Origin: Clavaria fumosa
Taxonomy: Eukaryota > Basidiomycota > Agaricomycetes > Agaricales > Clavariaceae
Reading direction: 5' to 3'
DNA: 64,000 nt
Assembly: GCA_951802425.1 (NCBI GenBank)
Contig: OX637801.1
Span: forward strand, 62,001 to 126,000
The first letter of the stretch is position 1. Every line of letters starts with the position of its first letter. The notes under the pieces are model-generated. The model was not told where the DNA came from. It saw only the letters and a list, made by a program, of their open reading frames with translations, and did no database searches. The translations under genes were made by a program, and so were the position numbers. This document shows, piece by piece, positions 1 to 11,280 of this stretch.

Positions 1-560
1 GAAATCTGGTCTGTCCTACCTTCCTTATAAGGAAATCTGGTCTGTCCTACCTTCCTTTTATGGAACTGTCTCTGTCCTATCTTGCTTATGTCATGTCCTA
101 CCTTCCTTGTCTGCTGTCCTACCTTGCTTATGTCATGTCCTACCTTCCTTTCCTGGTGTCCTACCTTCCTTTCCTGGTGTCCTACCTTCCTTTTCTGGTG
201 TCCTACCTTCCTTTTCTGGTGTCCTACCTTCCTTTTCTGGTGTCCTACCTTGCTTATGTCATGTCCTACCTTCCTTTTCTGCTGTCCTACCTTGCTTATG
301 TCATGTTCTACCTTCCTTTTCTGCTGTCCTACCTTGCCTATGTCATGTCCTACCTTCCTTTCTTGGTGTCCTACCTTGCTTATGTCATGTCCTAACTTCC
401 TTTTCTGCTGTCCTACCTTCCTTTCTTCATGTCCTACCTTCCTTTTCTGCTGTCCTCCCTCCTTTTTCTGCTGTCCTACCTTGCTTATGTCATGTCCTAC
501 CTTCCTTTCCTCATGTCCTACCTTCCTTTTCTGCTTTCCTCCCTTCCTTTGTGTTAATTA
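1..560. repeat. Minisatellite, 21-bp unit
   Basis: Tandem copies of a 21-bp pyrimidine-rich unit (TCCTACCTTCCTTTTCTGG followed by TG), with variants carrying GCTTATGTCATG. A period of 21 keeps all three plus-strand frames open, so the three overlapping long frames here are a repeat artefact, not genes. The array is cut by the left edge of the window. Confidence 0.95.
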
Positions 561-1855
561 GGTTAGACTGGTTAGACTTGTCCTACCCCTCCCTCCCTTC
601 CTATCCTTTGATGTTAGTCTAATCTTCATTTTCTCATGTCTTACCCTGCCACCCACACCAGCTTGCACCCCACCCCACCATCTGGCATCCCCTGCATGCT
701 AACCATGCTGCCTGGCACCACCTGCTTGCTGCCAATGCCACCTCATCAGTACTTGTACAAGTGTCTTGTGGATTGACTTGTTGAGGACTTGTTGCCTTGT
801 TGAGAATTTTTATGCTACTTTTGGTGGTCCCATCACCTTGATTACCTTGTACAAGAAATGGGACCTACTTGTTCAAGGCAGACAAGTCATTAAAAAGGTT
901 GAAAAAGTCATGAAAAAGGTTAAAAAGGCAACAAGACATCTGTAAAAGTGCTGATGCTGGCACTGCTGGCACCCTGCTCACTGTTAACACTGCCTGGATC
1001 CCCCCCTGGTTACTGCCCACACCACTTTGCACTCTGCCACACCACCTGGCACTTCCCTACACAGCCTGGTACAACACTATGCTACCTGTGCCACCTGTGT
1101 GAGGAAGGAGGAAAGGTCTCCACACAAGGAGGGGTATTTGGCCATGCATGTTTTTGAGATGTTTATCTTGGGAAAGGAAAGGAGGAACCTCTTGATATGC
1201 ACAGGTGAGTCCTCAAGAAACTGTGGTGAGCTAGAGTACAGAGAGGGTGGCCAAGGCAATGGCATGTGATGATGGATGAGCATTGGTGCAAGGTGGATGT
1301 CAGGTTCAGGGTGTAAAGGTTGACAGCCACAATGCTGTCTTCTGTGTGGGCAACAATGGCAGCAGTGCACTGCATGCCTGGCCACTGATGCCTGCCAATT
1401 GCCAGTGCCATCTCCAACAGTGTGGACAACCCTAATGAGAAGAGGCAGGAGTGCCAGCAATGCTGACAAAACTGACAATGTACACATGTGGCTGAGGGTG
1501 CTGCATGGCCTCCAGGTGCTGCATGGACATCCTTGACATGGTGTCCATGGCAGCCTCCACAGTCATGCCACATGAGGCAGAGATGCAGCTCATCAAGCAG
1601 CTGTTTGACCTCATCCCTCTATTTCTTCCCAACACATGCCCCAGGCCCACCACCAAATTTGTCTGGCATCAGATCCAAATGGTGAAGCAACTCACTTAAC
1701 CCTCCACTGCAAAGCATGAATAGTAGTGCAATAAGTGATTGACAGTCTGCCATAATGTATCACAAATATGTTGATTTCCTACACTTGGATGAATCATCCA
1801 TGCCTAACACATTGGAAAGTTCACCAATGAGTCCCATCCTCTCTGTCATCCATGA
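561..1855. other. No recognisable gene
   Basis: About 1.3 kb of low-complexity sequence rich in CACC, CTGGCA and TGCC words. Short open frames exist on both strands around 1.0-1.7 kb, but their translations (Cys/His/Met-rich) match no family I know and lack a convincing start or splice context. I see no RNA gene. Confidence 0.5.
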
Positions 1856-2300
1856 TTATTGTCCTTTTCAGGAAAGCTTATAAATCAAAAAACACATGAC
1901 TTTCTGTGCTCTGACATCGGCTTCGCAATATCTTGACAACGACTGAAGCTATTTGCATAAAAAATAGTGCAAAATAATCGCACAGATCAGCACTACCCTG
2001 TAAAATTAAAGCAACATAAAAATTTGGTTGTTGTTGTTGTCAAGATATCGCAGTGCCGACATCTGACCACAGAATAGTCACGTGTTTTATGGTATATAAG
2101 GTTTCCTGAAAAAGACAGTAAAAAACAGTCAAATTTCTATGTCGCTCTAATTTTACGGGGTAGCGCTGATCTGTGCGATGATTTTGCACTATTTTTTATG
2201 CAAATTGCTTCAGTCATTGTCAAGATATTGCGAAGCCGATATCAGAGTGCAGAAAGTCACGTGTTTTGTGATTTATAAGCTTTCGTGAAAATGACAATAA
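1856..2300. repeat. Inverted-repeat cluster with a third, direct copy
   Basis: An arm at 1856-2008 is the imperfect reverse complement of 2148-2300 (about 150 bp, few mismatches). Between them, about 2040-2125 holds a third, diverged copy of the right-arm end in direct orientation. Each copy carries a TCACGTG or ACATGAC word and a GATTTATAAGC-like word. No coding capacity is visible. It may be a non-autonomous fold-back element; I found no target duplication. Confidence 0.7.
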
Positions 2301-2394
2301 ACCTACTCTAATTTTTCTGCGATTTTACAGATTTTATTTGAGATCGGTTTGAGATCGGTTAACCGAAATTAACCGAACCGTGGCAACACTACGC

Positions 2395-3559
2395 CCGCAG
2401 ATGACCTTCCTCCTTGAGAAGGCGAAGCTGGCGATGGGGATTCTGCCTGTCTCCTCTGCTCCTTGTAACGGTGTCTACGCATCAGCAGAAGGAGGAGGAG
2501 AAACGGCGCTATCGCTCGCTGCCTCTGCTTCGGTGGACAAGAAACTGGATTCCCGCATAACCACGCGAGCGTTTAAGATGGGCGAGTCGTACGCCGTGAC
2601 GCCATCGCTGCTGCAGTACTTCTACACGATGTCGCTGCTAACGAACCTGCTCCCATCGCCGCCTAGCGGCAGCGGCGACCACACGGATCCGTACCCGCTA
2701 TCGTCCTCGTCCTCGCCCCCCGGGAGGGACAAGGCGTAATCGGGGGATGGCAAAAAGTCCAAGAAGTCGCTCAGCCTGCTCAAGGTCCTCCGTTCAACCT
2801 CTCGTGGGCCGACGCGTCAAGGTAGCTCTACAAAATTCGAGTTCCACATCATCTGCGGAACCGCCGCGCCGCAAAGCGGGTGGCGGCAGCGGCCGGCACC
2901 CGACTATCTCCTCGCAGGCCTCGAAAGAACAGAAGATCCGCGCCATTGAGGCCGCTGCGAACGGGCTCTCCCTCACTTCGCCGCTCCCGCCAACCGCTCC
3001 GTCGCTGCCCGAGCAACCGTCTCGCGAAGCCGGCTCGTCAGCGGCAGGGACGTCAGCGGTGGCTCGCAGGTCTGAAGAGGAGGTGCACTGCCAAACACGA
3101 GCCTCCCCTGCCCACTCTGGCAGCAGCGGCCCGACCTACTCTGGTAGCAGAGGCGTGGGCCCGACGTCCCATCTCCCTGGTCCTACTCCCTGGATGGCGC
3201 TCCAGTTTGGCCTGCTGCCACGCACGCCCGACTCGGCAAACTACAGGATGGCCGAGTCCGCCCAGGATCCGTCGTCGCATGCCTTCATGGAGCAAGAGCC
3301 TTCTCATGGTATTTCTCTCGCTGAGCACATCTGTCCACCTAGTTGGCACCGCAGTCCTCTCCCCACACATTCTGGTATGTCATACAAATCTCGGCTTTGT
3401 CTTCTGCTCACTCATGTCCTTCCTAGATACAAACCCTCCACACTCCCCGCCGTCCTATTTCTCAAGCCCCGACCTGTTTCTCTACGTGGCCTCCCCCCCT
3501 CACAATGATTCACAATCTGTCTATCAAACAGTTCTTAACTCGCACCCCAGCTATCTGTA
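2395..3559 (+). pseudogene. GC-rich coding relic, unrecognised
   Basis: Sequence composition changes abruptly at about 2394 from AT-rich DNA ending in GTGGCAACACTA to GC-rich coding-like DNA. An open frame (about 2380-2739) contains a Ser/Pro-rich segment SPPSGSGDHTDPYPL and ends at an in-frame TAA. The same frame continues as SGDGKKSKKSLSLL, and a second frame then carries the open reading to about 3508. This looks like a gene broken by a stop and frame changes, or one with unrecognised introns. A block of about 50 bp encoding the SPPSGSGDHTDPYPL segment recurs inverted near 54.66 kb. I cannot name the family. Confidence 0.45.
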
Positions 3560-3736
3560 GATGGTCCCAACACTGGGTTCTCGCAGCCGCTAACGTATGA
3601 AGTCTGCTTGCTCACTCGATCTTGATAGGGCCCGAATTATGATTTGACTTTAGATTTGCACATGATTTCTGTTACGTTCCTACTTCATTCGCTTGCCCAC
3701 AATCCAGTGCGCGTGAGCCTCCTGGCGAGGGCCAGA

Positions 3737-3810
3737 CAGACCTGCAGACAAAAGGACGGCGAAGGACGGCGAAGGATTGCGAGGACCACTGGTTCGCTCG
3801 ATGGCATCAG
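3737..3810 (+). pseudogene. Short EAF1-like SANT-domain fragment
   Basis: This stretch repeats, with a local 11-bp duplication (GGACGGCGAAG twice), the sequence at about 11730-11790. There it encodes the DKRTAKDCEDRW segment of an Eaf1/Vid21-type SANT domain. Only this fragment is recognisable here, so it is a dispersed relic of the same gene family rather than a working gene. Confidence 0.6.
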
Positions 3811-3899
3811 GGAAAACCTACTTCCATAATTAGCAATAACAATGATAATAAGTGCTAATTAGAGGTAATTATTGTGACTCATAATTATTAACAATCAGA

Positions 3900-4115
3900 T
3901 CAGTCCCTTGATAATGTCCATATAATAATGTGAATTATCACTAATTATCCCCAGTTATCACCAATTATCACTAGATTATCACTAAATTATCCTTGATTAT
4001 CACCAATTATCACTAAAATATCCCTGATTTATCACCAATTATCACTAAATTATCCCTGATTATCACCAATTGTCACCAAATTATCCCAAATTAGTCATAA
4101 TTATCAGTGATTAGA
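3900..4115. repeat. AT-rich tandem repeat
   Basis: Degenerate tandem repeat of words such as ATTATCACCAATTATCACTAA and ATTATCCCTGATTATCACC. No coding potential is visible. Confidence 0.8.
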
Positions 4116-4234
4116 AATATCAAGCACCATATAATATTGGTCAAACATCATAAGATTGCAGTAATAACAGTAAGGGCCTACAGGCATCACAACAGTAATT
4201 ACAATCATATAAGAAGAGAGCTAAGAGTGTCCAA

Positions 4235-5100
4235 CAAGATGGGCAGAGCCAGAGCCAGAGCCAGAGCCAGAGGGAGGGTGGCAGGACAAGGGCAGCAGAG
4301 TGGCAGGGTGGCAGGGCAGTGGGCCGGCAGAGCAGCAGGGCAGCAGAGCAGGGCAACGTTGCGGTGGCAGCAGCAGTGTGGCGGGTCGGCAGGGCAGTGG
4401 GTCTGCAGGGCAGCAGGGCAGCGGGGCGACGGAGCGGCGGGGAAGCGGGGCAGCAGGGCGGTGGGGCGGCAGGGTGACATGGTGGTGGGGCAGGGCAACG
4501 AGGCGGCGCAGAGGCGGCAAGGCAACGGGGCGGAGCGGGGGTGGCAGGGCGGTGGGCCAGTGGGGCGGCGGGCCAGTGGAGCGGCTGGGCAGCGGGATGG
4601 CGAGGCGGCAGCGTGGCAGGGTGGTGGGGCAATAGGGCAACAGGGCGGCGGGGCGGCAGGGTGGCATGGCGGTGGAGCAGGGCAACGAGGCAGCACGGCA
4701 GCACGGCAGCAGGGCGGTGGGGCAGGGCAACGGGCAGGACAACGGAGCGGCGTGGGGGCGGCAGGACAACGGGGCGGCGTGGGGGCGGCAGGGCAGCGGG
4801 GTGGCGCGGGGACAGCGTGGCAACGGGGCGGAGCGGGGGCGGCGGAGCAGCGGGCCAGTGGGGCGGCGGAGCAGCGGGCCAGTGGGGCGGCGGAGCAGCG
4901 GGCCAGTGGGGCGGCGGAGCAGCGGGCCAGTGGGGCGGCGGAGCAGCGGGCCAGTGGGGCGGCGGAGCAGCGGGCCAGTGGGGCGGCGGAGCAGCGGGCC
5001 AGTGGGGCGGCGGAGCAGCGGGCCAGTGGGGCGGCGGCGCAGCGGGCCAGTGAGGCGATGGGGCAGTGGGGTAGGCAGCAGGGTGGCAGGGTGGCAGGCT
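4235..5100. repeat. GC-rich minisatellite with 24-bp core
   Basis: GGGCAGC/GGGGCGGC-rich degenerate repeat, becoming a near-perfect tandem array at about 4846-5050 with a 24-bp unit (GCGGCGGAGCAGCGGGCCAG then TGGG), roughly eight copies. Every frame on both strands stays open because the unit is a multiple of three. The very long frames here (up to about 485 codons) are therefore not evidence of a protein. Confidence 0.9.
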
Positions 5101-5139
5101 AGAGGAGGCGGCAAAATTGCTGTGTGCGGGGCAGTGGGC

Positions 5140-5585
5140 GGTGATGAGGGAGAGGGAAAGGGGAGGGGAGGGGAGGGGAGGGGGAGGGAGAGGGAAAAGA
5201 GGGAGAGGGACAGCCGCCGCGTCGTTGCCGTCTGTCGTTGTCCGCCGTCGTCCGTTGCTGTAAATAGTAAATTGAAAAATGAAATGAAAAAGAAAAGACA
5301 GATGGGGGGAGGGCGCACCTGGTGGTTCCCACCCGTCGCCGCCGTTGTCGTCTCTGGGGGGTGGGAGAAGAGAGAAGAGAGAGGAGAGAGGGAGGAGAGA
5401 GTGAGAGGGAGAGATGAGAGGGAGAGGGAGAGATGAGAGGGAGAGAGGGAGGAGAAAGAGGGAGGGGTGAGAGTGAGGGGTGAAGGTGAAGGTGCCGCGG
5501 CCGTCGTTGTCACCGTCGTCACCATCTGCGTTGCCTGCCGTTGTCCGTTGCACTGTGAATAGTATGAAAAAAAAAAAAGAAATGA
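5140..5585. repeat. Purine tract flanked by a duplicated GC segment
   Basis: A strongly purine-biased GGGAGAGGG/GAGAGGGA tract at about 5140-5190 and 5350-5475. It is interleaved with two related copies of a CGTCGTTGCCGTC/GTTGTCCGTTGC segment followed by TGTRAATAGTA (about 5210-5290 and 5490-5580). Mirror-like purine runs of this type can form triplex DNA; that is inference. Confidence 0.7.
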
Positions 5586-7085
5586 GAACGAAAAACACAT
5601 CTCAGTATAGAGCCTTCCACACAACAGCTACAAAACATCTTTGAGTGTAAAAGATGTCTGAAATTAAATTTAAAAACTTTTGTTCAAGATGGATTATTGA
5701 AAAAGGCCCTATTTATTGAGATATTGTTGCTATCTATACAACAAAGACATTTAAAAAAATTCCATCTTGAAGAAAATGTTTAAATAATATTTCTGAACAT
5801 TTCCTCTCAGTAAAGTAAGTTCCAAAATGTGTGTATAAGGCTCTATGAGGCCCACAGATTTGGCACTGCCGGACTTGTGCGCTTATGTAATCAGTGGCTG
5901 TGCGCACACACTGCAAGGTTTCCTGCAGCCTCATTCTCTGGCTCTCATTCTCCCCCCACTTTCAAACACCCTGTGTGCACTTTGTGTGCAATCTAGGTTA
6001 CAAAGTAAGCCTCCCAAACTTCATATTTACCTATCTTATCATTTAATTTACTGTTTTCTCTGCATTTCAGGCCAATTTCATCCTTCTGTCACCTTAGGGG
6101 ACTGTGTGTACCTGGGGGGAAGAATTTGGAGCTTTGCAACACCTAGGTAACCACTATTATACCATTTTCACAAGTGAAGACTTTGTTATTGGAGGGACAG
6201 ACAATCTGGAGGACTAGAAGTATGCCGTGTGATAGGTACAAGGTTTTATGTCATGACCCCTTATGTTTCTGCTGTAATTGTACATGAGTGGAGATGTTTT
6301 GAATTATGTCTGTATTTTTCCTGTAATCTACATATAAAAGAGTCTGTGTTTACAAAAAATCCCATGCCAAATGCTTCAGAATTGACTGAGGAGAGAGTAA
6401 AATATCTTTGGGTCAATGAAATCAAGGGCTTAGGCGCATTTTTGCTTATGTAAGCGTCACGTGCTCTTAGTGGGGATTGCCCATCCCCAACATAAGCAAA
6501 ATGAGTGAGCTGGGAGAAGGTCTTCAGGCATGGACATTGGCCAGTGTGGCAAATGTGGAAACAAGATGAAAACAGAACTTCCTACCCCTTGCTATGTGAT
6601 CCCTATAAGATCTAGGTGTTGCTACAAGAATTCCTCCATTTCTATGCAATGATTTCCAGGTGTATGTGTAGTCTACCATGAGCTACACCACACTGCATAG
6701 ATACTAAGCTGCTATGGCAAGCTATGACAAGTTATACAGTACCCTAGCTATAGATTTCCTTCATTCTACAGAGACAAAAGTGGGTTTGCTGATGTTGTTG
6801 AGCTATGAGTCATTTTTTCCTTTTTGAGTGAAGATTACACAAATTTATTTGTCAGCATTCAGTTCTCACAGCCCCTCTCTTTTAATAGGGCTGGGTATGG
6901 CAGTATCCTGAGGGTTGCCAGGGTGAGTGAGGCAAGGATAATGCTTCCTGAAAGTAGGTTGCCCCATAATTCTTTCAATTTTAGATAGTGGCATCTTGAG
7001 CTGTTGCTGGGGAAGCAGTGTAGGATACTGAATTTCCCTCCCAGATGTGTTCAAAGACCCCAGTGTCCTCAGTTTTATTAAGCTC
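5586..7085. other. No recognisable gene
   Basis: About 1.5 kb without a supportable gene. Small frames (for example 5845-6150 and 6229-6453) have no family resemblance, and composition is AT-rich and non-coding. The first 250 bp (CTTTGAGTGTAAAAGATGT...) loosely resemble about 57220-57420, suggesting a diverged dispersed repeat. Confidence 0.4.
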
Positions 7086-7460
7086 TGGAACATGATGGTA
7101 ATGGCAGTGGATGATGATTATGACAATGATGGATGATGATTATGATGACAATGGATGACAATGATGGCAGCAGGCAACAACAATGACAGCAGATGATGAT
7201 GATGATGATGATGATGATGGCAGACAATGTGACAACAGTTGGCAACAACAACAACAATGGATGATGATAATAATGACAATAGCAGACAATGATGATGATG
7301 ACAGTGGGCAGTGGATAATGGACAATGACAACAGATGATGACAATGGATGACAAAGACAGACAATGGTGACAGACAATGATGACAGGCAATAATGATACA
7401 ACAACAAGAATGGGAAATGACAGATGATGACAACTGTTGATAATGATGGATAATGAATGC
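7086..7460. repeat. GATGATGACAATGG-type microsatellite
   Basis: Imperfect trinucleotide tract of GAT, GAC, AAT and CAA words with a pure (GAT)n core at about 7190-7218. Open minus-strand frames through it are Ile/His/Ser-rich translations of the repeat, not genes. Confidence 0.9.
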
Positions 7461-7509
7461 TGGATGATAATGATCACCAGCCCCCCACTGCAGTCACAGA
7501 TGTTGTGCA

Positions 7510-7552
7510 GTGTGTTGGAATTCAAACTTAATCTGTATGTATTTTACATATA
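7510..7552. repeat. Dispersed repeat copy split by the Tc1-like element (continues at 9151-9250)
   Basis: TGTTGGAATTCAAACTTAAT...ATTTTACATA at 7510-7552 continues at 9151-9250 (TATAGATTACCTAATTTTGC...) after the Tc1-like insertion. The reconstructed order matches the uninterrupted copy at about 9877-10020, which acts as an internal empty-site reference. The TGTTG start suggests a degraded LTR, but no matching internal coding region was found. Confidence 0.65.
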
Positions 7553-7793
7553 CAGTGACTCACAAAACTGTTCGAATGTTTTGCACTTTTGAAATGATTC
7601 ACTTATAACACTCCAAGTAAAATGGCTAAATTTCTGAGGATATTTGTGAGGATATCCATGCCTCTTGGCTACAACTTTGCTCTACATTATAAAGTACCAT
7701 TTCCATTTTTGGTAATGTTATGACATCATTTTCTTTGTCATGTCATTCAAACAGTTTTGTTGCTGACAATTTTATGAGTCAAATGTGTAAGTA

Positions 7794-8596
7794 TTAGTGT
7801 TCAATATAGCCTCTTTTTGCCTTCAGCACATCCCCAATCCCTCTAGGCATGCTTTCAATTAATCCCTGACAAAATAGAAGCAAGTATCTTATTCCACTCC
7901 TCTTCCACCCTTCCCACAACTGTAACACTCCACCTGGTGCCTTTTCATACTCTCCAAGCCTCCTGCTAAGATGAATCCACAGATGATCAATGGGATTGAG
8001 GTCTGGAGATTGAGTAGGCCATATGAGGGTCTTAAAATCAGGGTCTTTTAGCCAATTTTTGGCCTGGTGGCTATGGTGCTTGAGTTCCCCATCATGTTGC
8101 AATATGATGTCTTCAGGGATCTTGTCGTAGTATTGGAGGCTGGCCTGAAGTTTGGCAGTGTAAAGGTGCTTATCCATCCTCTCATCAATCTTGCAGGCAT
8201 ATCCTACCCCCTCCAACATCATACATCCCCATACTATCACAGAACCACCTCCAAATGTTCTTGTTCCCTCCACTAACCTGTCACCACCCTATTTTTACCC
8301 TGCTTCTGCCTCACCCATTTCTTCCCATTAGATCCCAGCCTATTGATCTTAGTCTCATCTGACCAGACAACCCTCTTCCAGTCCTCTATAGTCCAACCTT
8401 TATGAGCTATGGCAAAGTCCATCCCCTCCTTCTTATGTCTACTACTAAGTAAGAGCAATTTCTTTTCAGTTACAGCCTTTAGACCTACAGTCCTTAGACA
8501 CCTTCTAACAGTGTGTGCAGAAATAGGTTGGTTAGTAATACTAATTAGGGTCCTGGCAATCTGCACAGTATTTTCTGCCTTGCCAGAACTGATCAA
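7794..8596 (-). pseudogene. Tc1-like transposase, N-terminally truncated
   Basis: Two abutting minus-strand frames (8596-8273, then 8273-7794) make up most of a Tc1/mariner transposase: part of a helix-turn-helix DNA-binding region (residues TVRRCLRTVGLK), the first catalytic Asp in VVWSDETK, the second in ILQHDG, and the third acidic residue in SPDLNPIDHLW. The spacing between the last two is 34 residues and the last is Asp (DD34D), whereas Tc1 proteins commonly have Glu there. The extreme N-terminus is missing at the inverted-duplication joint near 8600, and a frame break separates the two halves. It is probably inactive; it would act by cut-and-paste at TA. Confidence 0.85.
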
Positions 8597-8601
8597 GCAT
8601 A

Positions 8602-8928
8602 TTGCAACATGATGGGGAACTCAAGCACCATAGCCACCAGGCCAAAAATTGGCTAAAAGACCCTGATTTTAAGGCCCTCATATGGCCTACTCAATCTCCA
8701 GACCTCAACCCCATTGATCATCTGTGGATTCATCTTGGCAGGAGGCTTGGAAAGTATGAAAAGGCACCAGGTGGAGTGTTACAGTTGTGGGAAGGGTGGA
8801 AGAGGGGTGGAATAAGATACTTGCTTCTATTTTGTCAGGGATTGATTAAAAGCATGCCTAGAGGGATTGGGGATGTGCTGAAGGCAAAAGAGGCCATATT
8901 GGACACTAATACTTACACATTTGACTGA
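8602..8928 (+). pseudogene. Inverted copy of Tc1 transposase C-terminus
   Basis: The plus-strand frame repeats the C-terminal 108 residues of the adjacent minus-strand transposase (LKHHSHQAKNWLKDPDF, SPDLNPIDHLW, QGLIKSMPRGIGDVLKAK) with a few substitutions. It is part of the right inverted arm, not an independent gene. The substitutions and the intact frame mean the two arms have diverged slightly since duplication. Confidence 0.85.
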
Positions 8929-9250
8929 TAAAATTGTCAGCAACAAAACTGTTCGAATGACATGACAAAGAAAATGATGTCATAACATTACCAAAAATGG
9001 AAATGGTACTTTATAATGTAGAGCAAAGTTGTAGCCAAGAGGCATGGATATCCTCACAAATATCCTCAGAAATCTAGCCATTTTACTTGGAGTGTTATAA
9101 GTGAATCATTTCAAAAGTGCAAAACATTCGAACAGTTTTGTGAGTCACTGTATATAGATTACCTAATTTTGCTACCTTGCATGTTTGTATCATACCATTG
9201 CATACCCCCTCCTTTAATTGCACTGTTATTCCTTATTATGTCATCTTACC

Positions 9251-9876
9251 CTTTTTCCTTCAAACACATGACCCTATGGTTGGACATAGCCAAAAACTGC
9301 ACTGCCTACAGAGGCCAAAGTCTGCCTGTATCAATTTGGCCATCTGGGAGCCAAAAACCAATCATTGTTTGCCTTGAAAGGGCCATATTATCACAAGGGC
9401 TAATTTTCACCATTCTCACCATCATCATTCACCTTGTGAGGGCTGAATCTCACTATTGTCATCATTTTCACTTGCCTTGTGGGGCCACTCATTGTCTGTT
9501 ACCACCTTTGTGGGGCTGAATCCACTTGTTTTATTATGGGAGAAATGTTTAAAATCGAAGAAAAATCTCTGAGATGTTGTTGAGGGCACTGAGACTCTAC
9601 CCACCAAGGGCACACCAATCAAATCAAACCAAAAGCCATCTGCTGAGGGTGCATCTACTGAATTGAACCAAAAGTCATCTGTCAAGGTCACATCATTGAC
9701 TGTGTACTTGGATCAAAACTAAATCAAATGAAGCTGTGCACTGAAACAAACCAATTTTACAATTACCACCACCTCCACAACTGCTGTCCCTGCTTCCTCA
9801 CTAATGTTGCAATCTTGGATGAAATCTGTGAGTCCTAGTAAGCTTCAAGAGATGTACAGATCTTTGCCTGGGGAGA
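9251..9876. other. Intergenic, no recognisable gene
   Basis: Low-complexity CATCATT/CACCATT words and a minus-strand frame at 9425-9691 with no family match. Nothing further can be supported. Confidence 0.4.
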
Positions 9877-10020
9877 TGTGTTGGAATTCAAGCTTGATCT
9901 GTATGTATTTTATATAGATTACCTAATTTGCTACCTTGCACATTTGTATTGTACTGCCACATACCCCCTCATTTAATCACATCATCATTCTTTGTTGTGT
10001 TGTCTTACCCTTTTTCAGCA
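9877..10020. repeat. Second, uninterrupted copy of the dispersed repeat
   Basis: Starts TGTTGGAATTCAAGCTTGAT and continues through TAGATTACCTAATTTGCTACC and CATACCCCCTC. This order matches 7510-7552 joined to 9151-9250, confirming the Tc1-like insertion point. Confidence 0.7.
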
Positions 10021-10425
10021 GCATGATGTGGCAGCAATGGCCCAGGCCCCCAACTGTAGTCACAGACTGACAGTGGGGACTTAGGCCATTAGTTTGCAGC
10101 AGTTAATGTATGGGGGAAGGGAGGGGTGGTGGTGGTAGTGGCAGGCAGGAAGTGATCTATGCCTTCTATGAGTCTATATAGAACTACATAGCACTGCCAC
10201 AGTCTACTGTAGTATCAGCCTAGTTTGTTTATGTGACTGGGATTCATGTGGCTGTCAGTGGTGTATAGGAACTCCAAGTCACATATGAGAAAAAAGAGAT
10301 AATAAGGACATAATTATGTTTTAATGATGTAAATTAGTATAATTAGGACTACAATAGCTAATGGAAGATTACCTTCACATAATTGTGTTTGTTTAAGATA
10401 ATGTGAGCTAATGTGAGGCAATATC
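10021..10425. other. No recognisable gene
   Basis: AT-rich sequence with GGGAAGGGAGGGGTGGTGG runs near 10110. No coding or structural signal could be supported. Confidence 0.4.
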
Positions 10426-11114
10426 TTATTGCTGTTTTCAGCACACTTGGCGGACTGCGCACAACGCACAAATTTACGCTAATTTAAAAGATGAATCTGA
10501 GGTAAGGCTTATATGGACAATCTTATAGTATATCATTAGGGCTACACAGCCACATTTTTGCATTGCAAAATATGTTATATTGGGGGAGATATAGGTGAAT
10601 CTTCATTTTTGGTTACACAAACATATGTGATAAGTAACTCAGGAACAAGGCATCTGATAGACATGGTTATGAGAGCAAAAATGGTGTAAATTAGGAGGGC
10701 TAGGCAGCCCCATATGTATAAAAAAGTATTAGTGACAAATAAGTACAAATATATGCATAACAAAATGGTGCAAATTTTGTTATGCCTATATTTGTACTTA
10801 TTTGTCACTAATCCTTTCTTATACATATGGGGCTGCCTAGCCCTCCTAATTTACACCATTTTTGCTCTCATAACCATGTCTATCAGATGCATTGTTCCTG
10901 AGTTACTTATCACATATGTTTGTGTAACCAAAAATGAAGATTCACCTATATCTCCCCCAATATAACATATTTTGCAATGCAAAAATGTGGCTGTGTAGCC
11001 CTAATGATATACTATAAGATTGTCCATATAAGCCTTACCTCAGATTCATCTTTTAAATTAGCGTAAATTTGTGCGTTATGTGCAGTCCGCCAAGTGCGCT
11101 GAAAACAGCAATAA
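10426..11114. mobile_element. 689-bp near-perfect palindrome (fold-back/MITE-like)
   Basis: The sequence is symmetric about position 10770, with arms of about 344 bp and only scattered mismatches. Ends read TTATTGCTGTTTTCAGC. The two equal 83-codon frames (10575-10826 minus and 10714-10965 plus) are mirror images of the arms and not genes. No clear target duplication is visible beyond the symmetric TTATT/AATAA ends. It may be a non-autonomous element or a product of inverted duplication. Confidence 0.85.
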
Positions 11115-11280
11115 TAATTAGATTTAATCAAGTGATAAATGTGATAAACTACAATTAATTACCTCACATCTCATATAATTACTTAACATTCTTTCTAATT
11201 ACATGAATTAGAAATAATTTTGCACATCTTAAATAATCTGTGCATATTATTATAATTTAGGAAAAGAGGTTTTTCCTGAT

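Larger units (their letters stand above)
7553..9150 (-). mobile_element. Tc1/mariner-type element, fold-back form, TA target duplication
   Basis: Both ends read CAGTGACTCACAAAAC inward and are flanked by TA. The inverted arms are unusually long (about 550 bp): 7553-8105 is nearly the reverse complement of 8600-9150, and the arms include the C-terminal coding part of the transposase. The single-copy centre (about 8106-8600) holds the remaining transposase N-terminal part. The structure suggests an internal inverted duplication that replaced the original far end. The element sits in a dispersed repeat whose uninterrupted copy is at 9877-10020. Confidence 0.9.

Noticed and set aside
4141..5624. 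Very long open frames (485 and 467 codons) on the minus strand
   Set aside because: They are Pro/Ala/His-rich translations of the GC minisatellite, whose 24-bp unit keeps all frames open; no domain or start context.
10575..10965. Pair of 83-codon frames with a membrane-like stretch
   Set aside because: They are the same sequence on both arms of a palindrome; the repetition is structural and no gene family matches.
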